Source: Myxococcaceae bacterium JPH2 (lineage in GTDB: Bacteria > Myxococcota > Myxococcia > Myxococcales > Myxococcaceae). Taken from it: 64,000 bases of DNA. Location: positions 806,001 through 870,000 of the forward strand of contig JAEMGR010000003.1 in assembly GCA_016458225.1 (NCBI GenBank), read 5' to 3'. Shown piece by piece: positions 16,377 through 25,256 of this stretch. A program made the position numbers and the translations under genes. Position 1 is the first letter of the stretch. Each line of letters starts with the position of its first letter. The notes beneath the pieces are model-generated. The model was not told the origin of the DNA. It worked only from the letters and a program-made list of their open reading frames with translations, and did no database searches.

Positions 16377-17333
16377 ATGAAGCCACTCGAAGGACGGATT
16401 GCCCTGGTCGCAGGCGCGACGCGGGGCGCGGGGCGGGGAATCGCCACGATGCTGGGCGAGGCGGGGGCCACCGTGTACTGCACGGGGCGCAGCGTGCGCG
16501 GACACCTAGCCAGCGGCAGCCAGCGGCCAGAGACCCTCGAAGAGACGGCCGAGCGCGTGACGGCGCTGGGCGGCAAGGGCATCGCCGTGCGCGTGGACCA
16601 CTCGGTGGAGGCGGAGGTGGAGGCGCTCGCTCAGCGCATCCGCTCCGAGGCCGGTCACCTGGACGTGCTCGTCAACGACATCTGGGGCGGCGAGTCACTG
16701 ATGGAGCTGGGCCTGCCCTTCTGGAAGCAGTCCGCGCAGAAGGCGCGGCTCATGTTCGAGCGCGCCGTCTTCACGCACCTCCTCACCAGCCGTCACCTCG
16801 TGCCGATGATGGTGGAGCGCAACCAGGGCCTCATCGTCGAGGTGACGGACGGCGACTCGTTCGGGTACCGCGGCGCGGTCGCCTATGACGTCACGAAGAT
16901 GGCGGTCATCCGCCTAGCGTTCGCGATGTCGCGCGACCTGCGGCGCACGAACGTCACCGCGCTCGCCGTCACCCCGGGCTTCCTCCGCTCGGAGGAGATG
17001 CTGGACTGCTTCGGCGTGACGGAGGCCAACTGGCGCGACGGCGCCCGGAAGGACCCCAACTTCATCGCATCCGAGACGCCCGCGTATGTGGGCCGGGCCG
17101 TGGCGGCGCTCGCGGCCGACCCGAACGTGAAGGCTCGAGCCGGCCGCGTCGTCGCGTCATGGACCCTGGCCCGTGAGTATGGCTTCACGGACCTGGATGG
17201 CACCCAGCCGCACTGGGCCGACCACTTCACGCGGACCTATCGCCAGCCGTACACCGTGGCGGACGACGCGGCATATGCCTCGTGGATGAACGGGGCGATT
17301 GAAGTCGTCGCCCCGGACTGGCCTCAATACTGA
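16377..17333 (+). CDS. Short-chain dehydrogenase/reductase
   Basis: A 318-residue SDR. The ATG at 16377 is selected because GGAAAGGA precedes it; the frame's earlier ATGs overlap the operator. The cofactor loop is VAGATRGAGRGIA, the G-x-x-x-G-x-G pattern of NAD(P) binding near the N-terminus. The catalytic Tyr and Lys are in VAYDVTKMAVIRLAF. The N-N-A-G motif is replaced by VNDIWGG, and there is a longer C-terminus (TDLDGTQPHWADHFTRTYRQ) than classical 250-residue SDRs. Substrate unknown. Divergent from the WYL regulator, which probably controls it. Confidence 0.88.
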   Translation: MKPLEGRIALVAGATRGAGRGIATMLGEAGATVYCTGRSVRGHLASGSQRPETLEETAERVTALGGKGIAVRVDHSVEAEVEALAQRIRSEAGHLDVLVNDIWGGESLMELGLPFWKQSAQKARLMFERAVFTHLLTSRHLVPMMVERNQGLIVEVTDGDSFGYRGAVAYDVTKMAVIRLAFAMSRDLRRTNVTALAVTPGFLRSEEMLDCFGVTEANWRDGARKDPNFIASETPAYVGRAVAALAADPNVKARAGRVVASWTLAREYGFTDLDGTQPHWADHFTRTYRQPYTVADDAAYASWMNGAIEVVAPDWPQY

Positions 17334-17351
17334 GCGGCGCTCAGGGACGCC

Positions 17352-19166
17352 TCAGCCCGCCTCTTCTCGGAGGGACGAGGCGTCTCGGCCCGCGCGCCAC
17401 GCATAGCCGGTGAACAAGTCCCGGCCGTCCTTCACGGTGAGCAGCACGCGGATGTCCTTGAGCGTGTGCTGGGACACCGTGAGCGGATTGCTGGAGAGCA
17501 CCACCAGGTCCGCGCGCTTGCCCGGCTCGATGGTGCCCTTCGTGCCCTCTTCCGAGTAGAGGATGGCGTTGCCCACGGTGAGCGCCTTGAGCGCCTCCAT
17601 CACGGCGATGCGCTGCTCCTCGCCCACCACCACGCCCGTCAGGCTGGTGCGGTTCACCGCCGCGTCCACCAGCAGCATGGGCTCCAGCGGAATCACCGGC
17701 GCGTCCGAGTGGATGGACAACGGCATCCCGCGCTTCAGCGTGGACGCCAGCGGGCTGATGCGCAGCGCGCGCGCCGGCCCCAGCGTCTCCTGCATGTGCC
17801 AGTCGCCCCAGTAGTACGTGTGCGCGTTGAAGTAGCTGGGGAGGATGCCCAGGTCGCGCATCGCATCCAGTTGGTCCTCGCGCACCGTCTGCGCGTGGAT
17901 CATCACCGGCCGCAGCGCCTTGGGGCCCTGCAGCGTGCGCGCCTTGCGCACGGCCGAGATCATCATGTCCGCGGCCGCGTCCCCGTTGCAGTGCACCAGG
18001 AGCTGGAGCCCCTCCGCGTAGGCCCGGTCGAACCAGCCGTCCAGCTCCTCCTGGCTCACCACCGGCTCGCCCCGGTATGACTCGGGCTTGCCCTCCGGCG
18101 GCTTCACGTACGGCTGCGTGAGGTAGGCCGTCTTGCCCTGCGGCGAGCCGTCCGCGGTGATCTTCACGCCGCCCACCTTGAGGCGCCCCACGTAGGTGCC
18201 CACGTGCTTGCGCGCCTTGAAGTCGGCCAGCAGTCCTGGCGACGACGACGCGGCGCCTCGGGGCTCGCGGTCACAGTCATGCCGGTGCGGCACGCGCGAG
18301 GAGCTGCGCACCGGGTGCTGCACGAGCGTGTCTCCCACCGTGGTCCACTTCGGATACGCGACGATGTCGATGAGCAGCCGATGCTGTCGCGCCGCCTCTT
18401 CCAACAGCGCCAGCGAGGCCGGCGATGTCTGTCCTTCCTGCGCGGTGGTGATGCCCCGGCTGGCGTAGTGCCATTGGACATCCTCCAGCGTGGTCAGCTG
18501 CTCCTCGGGCGTCTTCGGCGGCAGGTGCGCCAGGAGCCCGAAGACCGCTTGCTCCGTCACCACGCCGGTGGGCTCGCCCTTGTCGTCGCGCCAGATGGAG
18601 CCGCCCGGCGGATCCTCCACGCCCTTCACGTAGCCGGCCTGGGTCAACGCCAGGTGGTTGGCCGTGGCCAGGTGCCCGGAGACGTGGATGAGGACCAGCG
18701 CGTGCGTGGTGGAGACGCGATCCAGTTCGTCCGCCAGCGGGTGACGCTTCTCCTTGAGCCGAGAGTCGTCATACCCCACCGCCACGATGGTGGAGCCCGG
18801 CGGCGGCGCGTGCGCCTCCAGGTGCAGCCGCAGCCGGTCCAGGATGTCCTCCAGGCTCGCGACCTCACCCGCCGGAGGAGGGCTCAAGTCCGGCCAGCCC
18901 CAGGTGTCCACCATGGCGCCCAGGTGCGAGTGGCCATCCACGAAGCCCGGCAACATCGTGCGGCCTCGCAGGGACACCACCTCCGTGTTCGGCCCGCGGT
19001 GGCGCAGCACCGCGTCACGCGTGCCCACCGCGAGAATCGTGTCGCCCTTCAAGGCCACGGCCTCTGCCGTGGGCTGGGCGTCATTCATCGTCAGGATGGT
19101 GCCGCCCTCGAAGATGCGGTCAGCGATGGGGACGGGGGTCTCAGCGGAGGGGCGTTTCGTGGTCAT
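17352..19166 (-). CDS. YtcJ-like amidohydrolase (family 3)
   Basis: A 604-residue metal-dependent amidohydrolase. After the N-terminal beta sandwich (RIFEGGTILTMNDAQPTAEA), the metal-binding motif H-x-H is in MLPGFVDGHSHLGAM. Further ligands are in GGVKITADGSPQGKT, LLVHCNGDAAADMM, MIHAQTVREDQLDAM and the catalytic Asp in LSIHSDAPVIPLEP. The C-terminus (GTIEPGKRADLVVLSSNPLT) is the usual amidohydrolase ending. The family hydrolyses amide or related bonds in diverse small molecules; no substrate can be inferred. A 20-30-residue Arg/Ser/Asp-rich insert (around RSSSRVPHRHDCDREPRG) precedes the central strands. Converges with the SDR gene, 18 bp apart. No signal peptide. Confidence 0.88.
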   Translation of the reverse strand: MTTKRPSAETPVPIADRIFEGGTILTMNDAQPTAEAVALKGDTILAVGTRDAVLRHRGPNTEVVSLRGRTMLPGFVDGHSHLGAMVDTWGWPDLSPPPAGEVASLEDILDRLRLHLEAHAPPPGSTIVAVGYDDSRLKEKRHPLADELDRVSTTHALVLIHVSGHLATANHLALTQAGYVKGVEDPPGGSIWRDDKGEPTGVVTEQAVFGLLAHLPPKTPEEQLTTLEDVQWHYASRGITTAQEGQTSPASLALLEEAARQHRLLIDIVAYPKWTTVGDTLVQHPVRSSSRVPHRHDCDREPRGAASSSPGLLADFKARKHVGTYVGRLKVGGVKITADGSPQGKTAYLTQPYVKPPEGKPESYRGEPVVSQEELDGWFDRAYAEGLQLLVHCNGDAAADMMISAVRKARTLQGPKALRPVMIHAQTVREDQLDAMRDLGILPSYFNAHTYYWGDWHMQETLGPARALRISPLASTLKRGMPLSIHSDAPVIPLEPMLLVDAAVNRTSLTGVVVGEEQRIAVMEALKALTVGNAILYSEEGTKGTIEPGKRADLVVLSSNPLTVSQHTLKDIRVLLTVKDGRDLFTGYAWRAGRDASSLREEAG

Positions 19167-19334
19167 TCAGGGGACTCGGGGCAGAAGTGGAAAACATGCT
19201 CCGCCGAGCAAGGTGTCCCGTGAGCGTCACAGCGTCCATCGCCCCCCAGGGTCGCGAAGGGTTGTCTTTGCACTCGTTCAGCGTCCGAGAAACCAAGACA
19301 GCCCTTCGGACCGGATGTCTGGAATTCGACGCGC

Positions 19335-21200
19335 TCAGTAATGGACGGAGAGCGTGACGCCGCTGTAGGCCGAATAGCCTTTCAGGAGAATCCACTGCGT
19401 GCCCGCGGGCAGGGTACCCGCCAGGGTGCATGTTTCATTGCTACCCGACAGGTACGGACGGCAGTCATACAGGGTCGGCGTGGGCGCGAATCCGAAGCGC
19501 GTGTAGAGGTCCGCGTCTCCCGTGGCGCCGCTGGTGATGCGCACCGTGGCCGAGGTGTTGGCCGGCACGTTCAAGCAGTAGTACTTCTCCGAGCCCGAGG
19601 CGCCAGACAGCCCGGTCACCTGCGCGTCATTGGCCAGCGTGGTGCAAGTGACGGGAGGCGGCACGGCGCCCAGCCCCACGGCCTCCCACGCCGCGTCCAC
19701 GGCGAGCTGCACGGACATGTCGTAGCCCAGGTCCGAGGCCACCTGCTTCAAGAGGATCCGCGCCTGGGCGAAGTTGGTGGAGGCGACGAAGTAGTCGTCG
19801 TTGGCGCGATACATGATGCGCGCGGCCTTCTCGATGCCGATGCCCGGCACGTTCACCGTCGACCTGCCTCGCGGGTGCGTGCCGCCGGTGGACAGCAGCT
19901 TGAACGCCAGGCTCGGGATGCCCGAGCCGTAATGCGGGTCGATGGTGGGCGAGAAGTCCGGGTAGTAGTCCAGCGAGTCCCCATCCCGCTTGGGGTCCTG
20001 CATGTAGCGCAAGGCGTCCCCGGCGATGGGCGGCGTCCAGACAGCCTCGCCAATCTTCCAGATGTCCTCGCCCATGCTCCACGTGCCCGAGGCCAGGCTC
20101 TGGCAGGTGGCGGTGAAGATGTCCGAGATGGACTCGTTGAGCGCGCCGGACTCGCCCACGGAGTCGAGGTTGGACGACGTCTCCGTGATGGCGTGGGTGA
20201 GCTCGTGCACGACGGGTTCCGCATCCATGCACGGCGAGCTCAGGTTGACCCCGTCGCCGTCGCCACACATCAACTGGGTCCCATCCCAGTAGGCGTTCGC
20301 GTAGTTCGTCATGTAGTTCACGGTCGCCACCAGCTTCGCGCCCGAGTTGTCGAAGGAGTCCCGTTGGAAGAGGGTGTTGAAGCAGTTGTAGAACTCACCC
20401 AGCTTCGCGAGCGGAACGTCGAGCGTGGGGTCCCACGCGGGAATCCCCTCGACGGCGCACTTGTGCGACTTCCATGAGCAGACCTCGCGCCGGAGCAGGG
20501 TGCGAATCTCCGAGCGGCGCCTCACCACCGCGGCGTCCTCCGCGCCCACGTAGACGCGGGCCTTCACCGGCGTCCCGTCTTCCTCCTCGCCCGTCACCCT
20601 CACCTCGAAGGCGCGCACCAGCGCGGCCTCGGGCGTGGGCCGCAAGAAGACCTCGCGCGGCGGGCTCGCCTCGCGCGCTCCGGGCGTGGACGTGAGGGCC
20701 ACCCGCACCGCGGCCTCGGGGGCGATGCGGGCCGCCGCGGGCTCGGGCTCGCCGTCTCGCGCCGAGCCGTTCACCGCGTAGAGCCTCCCCGTCGCGTCGA
20801 GGTGGACGCGCAGCGCCTCGCCCACCACGGGGAGGCCCGCCTTCACCTGCGCGTAGCGCACGTGCACGTTGCCCTGCGCGTCCTGCCGCACGTCCTGGGG
20901 CACCACGTCCGCCAGCTCGAGCCGGAACACTGGCAGCGCCCGCGCCAGCGCCGGCTCCAGCAGCGCATGGGCCTGCCGCGCCGAGGCGCCCGAGAGCCCT
21001 CGTCCCGCGGTGCCCAGGTCTCCCTTCACGAAGGTGGGCACCCCATCCGGGTGCGCGTCCAGGACGTGAGCATCCGGCAGCGCGCTCAACGCCGATGCGA
21101 GGCTCTCCGTGTCCGGGGCTGCCTTGGGGGCATCCTCCATCCCACACGCCGAGACACCGAGCGCCAAGCCGGCCCACAACCCATACGTCTTCCGCTGCAT
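19335..21200 (-). CDS. Thermolysin-type (M4) zinc metalloprotease lipoprotein
   Basis: A 621-residue secreted protease. The ATG at 21200 follows AGGAGGA. MQRKTYGLWAGLALGVSAC is a lipoprotein signal with lipobox VSAC (Cys 19). A fungalysin/thermolysin propeptide and PepSY-like region (about 35-220) precede the M4 domain (about 240-500). Zinc ligands are in VVHELTHAITE (His 332, Glu 333 catalytic, His 336) and GALNESISDIF (Glu 356); HYGSGIPS holds the substrate-binding His. The C-terminal 95 residues (DAQVTGLSGASGSEKYYCL onward) form a PPC domain common in secreted bacterial proteases. Likely role: extracellular or surface protein degradation. A GTAAATAGCCGT element sits about 52 bp upstream. 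Confidence 0.93.
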   Translation of the reverse strand: MQRKTYGLWAGLALGVSACGMEDAPKAAPDTESLASALSALPDAHVLDAHPDGVPTFVKGDLGTAGRGLSGASARQAHALLEPALARALPVFRLELADVVPQDVRQDAQGNVHVRYAQVKAGLPVVGEALRVHLDATGRLYAVNGSARDGEPEPAAARIAPEAAVRVALTSTPGAREASPPREVFLRPTPEAALVRAFEVRVTGEEEDGTPVKARVYVGAEDAAVVRRRSEIRTLLRREVCSWKSHKCAVEGIPAWDPTLDVPLAKLGEFYNCFNTLFQRDSFDNSGAKLVATVNYMTNYANAYWDGTQLMCGDGDGVNLSSPCMDAEPVVHELTHAITETSSNLDSVGESGALNESISDIFTATCQSLASGTWSMGEDIWKIGEAVWTPPIAGDALRYMQDPKRDGDSLDYYPDFSPTIDPHYGSGIPSLAFKLLSTGGTHPRGRSTVNVPGIGIEKAARIMYRANDDYFVASTNFAQARILLKQVASDLGYDMSVQLAVDAAWEAVGLGAVPPPVTCTTLANDAQVTGLSGASGSEKYYCLNVPANTSATVRITSGATGDADLYTRFGFAPTPTLYDCRPYLSGSNETCTLAGTLPAGTQWILLKGYSAYSGVTLSVHY

Positions 21201-21252
21201 GGACTTCCTCCTGGTGACAGGTTCGAGAAGCCCACCCATTTAAACACAATTT

Positions 21253-21264
21253 ACGGCTATTTAC
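21253..21264 (-). promoter_or_regulatory. Candidate promoter element of the M4 protease gene
   Basis: Read on the minus strand, GTAAATAGCCGT ends 52 bp before the M4 protease ATG, in an AT-rich patch (21241-21280) that is unusual for this genome. TTGAAC lies further upstream but too close for a classical -35. A near-identical 12-mer occurs 54 bp upstream of the Ser/Thr kinase gene at 59968. Function as a -10-like element is inference. Confidence 0.3.
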
Positions 21265-21293
21265 CGTCTATCTCGTTCAATGGCAGACAGGGC

Positions 21294-22418
21294 TCAGGGG
21301 CGCGCGGCGTCCTCGCGGCGGTGGGCCTCCACTTCGGAGACCTCCTCCCAGCGAATCCAGCCGGCGCGGGCGGCGTGGCGGGCCGCCGACACGGTGTCAT
21401 CCACGGAGCGCATCTCGCTGCCCGCCGCGCGGATGTCCTCGGCGATGAGGGCCAGCTCGGCTTCGCGGCGCGGGTGGTGGGGCACCTTGCGGATGTAGAC
21501 GCAGCGGATGCGGCCCGGGAACTCGCGGACGATGGCGCGGTAGTGCTCGGCGTCCTCCTGACCGCTGTCGCCAATCAGGATGAACGGCATCGCGGGCAGC
21601 GTGGTGAGCACGCCGCGAATCTTCTCGCGCTTGTGTCCATGGCCCCCGCCGGGCGCGAAGCCATGACGAGACAGGCCCCAGTCGCGCAGCAGCAGCGGGC
21701 CCGCCGGGATGCGGTGCAGCGCGAAGAACTCGTCCAGGTGCTCGTAGAGGTTCCACGGGCTGCTGGAGACATAGAACAGCGGGTTGCCCGCCGATCCCGA
21801 GGCCCCCGCCTGCAGCGCCGCGTAGAAGGCGTCCACGCCGGGGAAGGGCAGCCGCACGCGGTGGTCGCTGAGGAACAGCGCGTGCGCGCGTTGGAACACG
21901 TCGGTGACGCCCGTGACGATGACGGTGTCGTCGATGTCGCTGATGATGCCCAGCTCCGCGCTCGGGCCCGCCACATTCACCGGGGCGAGCACGCGCGGGA
22001 CGTTCTCCGGCTCGGGAGAGAGCAGCTCCAGCTCCACGTTGTGCCAGCCCGAGCGCACGCCCTCGGGCGGAGGCACCCACAGCTCCAGGAAGCCCTCTTC
22101 GTCCGTGACGCCTTCCCAGCGATGCTCACCCCAGCGCACCGCCACGCGCGCCCCGGGCACCTCGCGCGTCATGTACCGCTTGTAGGAGGCCACGGCGCTG
22201 CTCCACACCGTGTGGCGCTCCTGGCGCGGACTCACCTTCCGGTCCTCCAACACGCGCGCCTTGATGACCACCTGCTGGTGCGAGCCGTAGCCCCGGTACG
22301 GCAGGATGCGCAGCGGCGGAGCAATGCCCAGCCAGCGCCGGACCGCGCGGCTCAGCGCGTCGTAGCGAGCGTCCACCTGGACGGCGAAGCGAAAGAGCAG
22401 GGGCAGCAGATCGGCCAT
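21294..22418 (-). CDS. App1-family phosphatidate phosphatase-like protein
   Basis: A 374-residue protein of the DUF2183/App1 catalytic family. The HAD-like motif ELGIISDIDDTVIVTGVTDV contains D-x-D-x-T, the nucleophile Asp pair; LFYVSSSPWNLYEHL and MPFILIGDSGQEDAEHY supply the second and third motifs (S-S-P-W and G-D-S-G-x-x-D). The N-terminal half (about 40-150) looks like a beta sandwich (VVIKARVLEDRKVSPRQERH). Yeast App1 dephosphorylates phosphatidate and diacylglycerol pyrophosphate; a lipid phosphatase role here is by family only. No signal peptide or membrane span. Same strand as the M4 protease, ending 93 bp upstream of that gene's start. No clear ribosome-binding site at the ATG. Confidence 0.87.
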   Translation of the reverse strand: MADLLPLLFRFAVQVDARYDALSRAVRRWLGIAPPLRILPYRGYGSHQQVVIKARVLEDRKVSPRQERHTVWSSAVASYKRYMTREVPGARVAVRWGEHRWEGVTDEEGFLELWVPPPEGVRSGWHNVELELLSPEPENVPRVLAPVNVAGPSAELGIISDIDDTVIVTGVTDVFQRAHALFLSDHRVRLPFPGVDAFYAALQAGASGSAGNPLFYVSSSPWNLYEHLDEFFALHRIPAGPLLLRDWGLSRHGFAPGGGHGHKREKIRGVLTTLPAMPFILIGDSGQEDAEHYRAIVREFPGRIRCVYIRKVPHHPRREAELALIAEDIRAAGSEMRSVDDTVSAARHAARAGWIRWEEVSEVEAHRREDAARP

Positions 22419-22611
22419 GGGGGGAGAGCAGCGAAGCGGGTCGCGGCCTCGAACTGTAGAGGAACTGCGTGGGCCCGTGGCGCCCGTTCACGCGTCCAGG
22501 GGGCGCTTCCTCCACCCCTCGTCCCCGATTTCCCACCCCTGGTCGGAACCTGCACGCGCCGTGAGTGCCGCCTGAAATAGGACCGGAGGGAGTCATTCAG
22601 AGGAGTCTCTC

Positions 22612-23202
22612 ATGCACGTCTGTCATGTCCTCGTTGCCCTCGCGCTCTCGCTGGCCACCCCCGCGCTCGCGGCGGACCCTGTCCCCGCGGCCCCTCCTCC
22701 GCGGCCCTCCTCTCCCGCGGAGGTCGCCGCTCGGCACCGCGAGAAGCTGTCTCCGTTCCAGGTCCTCGTGGGCAGCTGGCGGGGCGAGGGGTGGATCGAC
22801 CTGGGGCCCCGCGCGGGGGGACGCAAGACTTTCCAGGTTTCCGAATCCGTTCAGCCGCACCTCGAGGGGACCGTGCTCACGCTGGAGGGCGTGGGCACCA
22901 GTCGCGCGGCCCCCACGGCCCCCGAGGTCACCACGCATCAAGCCCTCGGGATACTCTCGTGGGACGAGGCCGCGGGCCACCTGCGCTTCAGTGCTTATCG
23001 GCTCGGCAACGGTGTCGTGGACACCGAGATGAAGCTGCTGGGTGAGGGAGTCTTCCAGTGGGGCTTCGAGATACCTCAGGGATGGATCCGCTACACCCTG
23101 ACGGTGCACGACGGGGTGTGGGCGGAGAAGGGGGAGCTCTCGCGGGATGGCGGCAAGAGCTTCGCTCCGTTCCTCGAGATGACGGTGCGGCGCACGAAAT
23201 GA
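22612..23202 (+). CDS. Secreted lipocalin-like protein (DUF1579-like), first gene of a signalling operon
   Basis: A 196-residue protein with a clear Sec signal (MHVCHVLVALALSLATPALA, cleavage after ALA). The mature part contains FQVLVGSWRGEGWIDL and repeated beta strands (GTVLTLEGVG, HQALGILSWDEAAGHLRFSA, WGFEIPQGWIRYTLTVHD, EKGELSRDG), the pattern of DUF1579-type calycin barrels that measure or bind small molecules. Its stop codon overlaps the start of the next gene (ATGA at 23199-23202), so it is translationally coupled to a LytS-type kinase. A periplasmic ligand-binding or sensing role for that kinase is inference. Confidence 0.7.
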   Translation: MHVCHVLVALALSLATPALAADPVPAAPPPRPSSPAEVAARHREKLSPFQVLVGSWRGEGWIDLGPRAGGRKTFQVSESVQPHLEGTVLTLEGVGTSRAAPTAPEVTTHQALGILSWDEAAGHLRFSAYRLGNGVVDTEMKLLGEGVFQWGFEIPQGWIRYTLTVHDGVWAEKGELSRDGGKSFAPFLEMTVRRTK

Positions 23203-24269
23203 AGCCCGGGGGCCGCTGGGCGCTGTTCGCGGGGGGCACGTTGCTGCTCGCGGGGATCGTCACGGCGCTCGTGGCCCTCCCCGCGCCCGCCTCGCCCTCC
23301 GAGGTCGCGCACATCTTCGCGCTCAGCGTCTTCTATGGCATCTGCATCGGCTTTCCGTTGATGGGCGTGATGCCCACGGTGAGTCGGCGTGCCGCACACC
23401 GGCCGCCCGCGTGGGGCCTGCTCGCGTGTCTGGTCGCATGCGCGGCCATCACCGCCGTCATGACGACGGTGGCCACCCTGACGTTGGTGGGCCTGGAGGT
23501 CTTTCCTGTCCACGGACTCGAGCGACATGTGTTCGTGGGCGGCGGCATGGGATGCGTGTTGAGTCTGCCAGCGGGTGGCGGCGCGTTCGCCTATGCCCGG
23601 ATGATGGAGCGCCTCCGCGCCTGGAACACGCGCGTGCGCGAGGCCGAGGCGCGGCGCGAGCGCGCCGAGTGGTTGGAATCCGAGGCGCGCTTCGACTCGC
23701 TCTCCGCGCGCCTGCGGCCACACTTCCTCTTCAATGCGCTCAACTCCATCGCCACGCTCGTTCGCGAGGACCCCAAGGCCGCGGAGGCGATGGTGGAGCG
23801 ACTGGCCTCCGTGCTGCGCTCCTCGCTGGATTCAGGGGTGGGACGTCAGGTGTCGCTCCAGCGAGAGCTGGACCTCGTGTCCGACTACCTGGAGCTGGAG
23901 CGGGCGCGGATGGGAGCGAGGCTGCGCTACTCGCTGGAAGTGCCTCCAGGGCTCGACCAGCTCGCGGTGCCGCCCTTCGCCGTGCAGACGCTGGTGGAGA
24001 ATGCCGTGAAGTACGCCGTGTCCCCGCGACGCGCGGGCGGCAGCATCTTTGTGTCGGTGAGCGCGGACGCCACGCGCGTGCATCTGGAAGTGCGGGACGA
24101 TGGCCCCGGCATCACCGGGCTTCCTCCGGAGGGGCACGGGCTCGACATGCTGATGCGGCGGCTGACTTCAACCTACGGGCCGGAGGCAGCGGGACTGTCC
24201 ATTTCGCCGGGCGAGGGCGGGGTTGGCGCGTGCGTGCGCGTGTGGCTGCCACGCGCGGAGGTTGCTTGA
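23199..24269 (+). CDS. LytS-type sensor histidine kinase
   Basis: A 356-residue kinase. The ATG at 23199 overlaps the previous stop. The N-terminal half has about four membrane helices (LFAGGTLLLAGIVTALVALP; IFALSVFYGICIGFPLMGV; GLLACLVACAAITAVMTTVA; GGGMGCVLSLPAGGGAFAYA). A short coiled coil follows, then the His_kinase domain LRPHFLFNALNSIATLV, where His is the phospho-acceptor, and an ATPase with TLVENAVKYAVSP (N box) and VRDDGPGI (G1). The 5TM-LytS/YehU-like design pairs with LytTR regulators, and such a gene follows directly with a TTGA overlap. Signal unknown; the upstream secreted protein may contribute. Confidence 0.9.
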   Translation: MKPGGRWALFAGGTLLLAGIVTALVALPAPASPSEVAHIFALSVFYGICIGFPLMGVMPTVSRRAAHRPPAWGLLACLVACAAITAVMTTVATLTLVGLEVFPVHGLERHVFVGGGMGCVLSLPAGGGAFAYARMMERLRAWNTRVREAEARRERAEWLESEARFDSLSARLRPHFLFNALNSIATLVREDPKAAEAMVERLASVLRSSLDSGVGRQVSLQRELDLVSDYLELERARMGARLRYSLEVPPGLDQLAVPPFAVQTLVENAVKYAVSPRRAGGSIFVSVSADATRVHLEVRDDGPGITGLPPEGHGLDMLMRRLTSTYGPEAAGLSISPGEGGVGACVRVWLPRAEVA

Positions 24270-25057
24270 GCACTCCAGCGGGGCTCCTTCGCGCGGTGCT
24301 CGTGGATGACGAGCCGCTCGCGCTGCGTCGCCTTCAGCGCATGCTGGAGGAGACGGGCCGAGTGAATGTGGTGGCTTCCTACACCGACCCCGTGGAGGCG
24401 CTGAGCGCGCTGCGCGCCGTGCCTCCGGACGCGCTGTTCATCGACGTGTCGATGCCGGAGATGAACGGCTTCGAGTTGGTGAAGGCGCTGCCGCACCCTC
24501 CGCTCGTGGTGTTCACCACGGCGTTCGACGCGTACGCGCTCCAGGCGTTCGAGGTGGACTCCGTGGACTATCTGCTCAAGCCCGTGAGCGCGCGCGGCCT
24601 GGAGCGAGCCCTGGACAAGCTGGCGCGGATGCATTCGGGGCTCGTGCAAGAGCAGCGGCGAGCCCTGGAGTCAGCGCCCGCGTCCCCTTCACCCCTGACG
24701 CGGCTGACTTCGAGGACGGGCACGCGAACCCACGTGGTGGACCTCGACGAAGTGACACACCTGTACTCGGAAGACCGGCTCGTCTGCGCGGTGCGGGCGG
24801 GGCACAGCTATGTGGTGGACCTGGCGCTCGCGGAGCTGGAGCGCCGCCTGGACCCGGCGCGCTGGCTGCGCATCCACCGGGCCACGCTCGTGCGCCTCGA
24901 GGAGGTCGCGGAGGTGCTGGGCGGATACGGCAACGCACGCGTGCGCCTGAAGGATGGGACGACGCTCGCCGTCGCGCGTGACCGCTTGAGCGAACTCCGC
25001 GAGCGCCTGGGCGGTATGGCCAGCGGACGAGGATCCGCGGCCCGTCGCACGGAGTGA
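24266..25057 (+). CDS. LytTR-family response regulator
   Basis: A 263-residue regulator. The start is a TTG at 24266 overlapping the kinase stop (TTGA), supported by GGAGG 5 bases upstream; no ATG in frame would keep the receiver intact. The receiver domain has LRAVLVDDEPLALRRL (acidic pair), DALFIDVSMPEMNGFEL (phospho-acceptor Asp), FTTAFDAYALQAFEVDSVDYLLKP (Thr, Lys). The C-terminal LytTR DNA-binding domain (about 150-255) has HLYSEDRLVCAVRAGHSYVV and WLRIHRATLVRLEEV. With the preceding kinase it forms a complete two-component system. Target genes are unknown; the lipoprotein gene downstream (25257) is a candidate by position only. Confidence 0.93.
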   Translation: MSTPAGLLRAVLVDDEPLALRRLQRMLEETGRVNVVASYTDPVEALSALRAVPPDALFIDVSMPEMNGFELVKALPHPPLVVFTTAFDAYALQAFEVDSVDYLLKPVSARGLERALDKLARMHSGLVQEQRRALESAPASPSPLTRLTSRTGTRTHVVDLDEVTHLYSEDRLVCAVRAGHSYVVDLALAELERRLDPARWLRIHRATLVRLEEVAEVLGGYGNARVRLKDGTTLAVARDRLSELRERLGGMASGRGSAARRTE

Positions 25058-25256
25058 CGGGTCCACCCGTCTCATCCTTCGCGCGGTGAATCCTGCTCAA
25101 ACCCTCACGGACTGGAGCGCGGTATCGGCGCGCGCTTGACTTCACCGTCCCGCGGGGATTCTGGAATCGAAGCACGCCCGGAAATGTCAGACCGATACGA
25201 TATCCATCTCCCTGCGCGGCGCCATTCCGGGCGTCGCCGAAAGGGCTTCCTTCACA

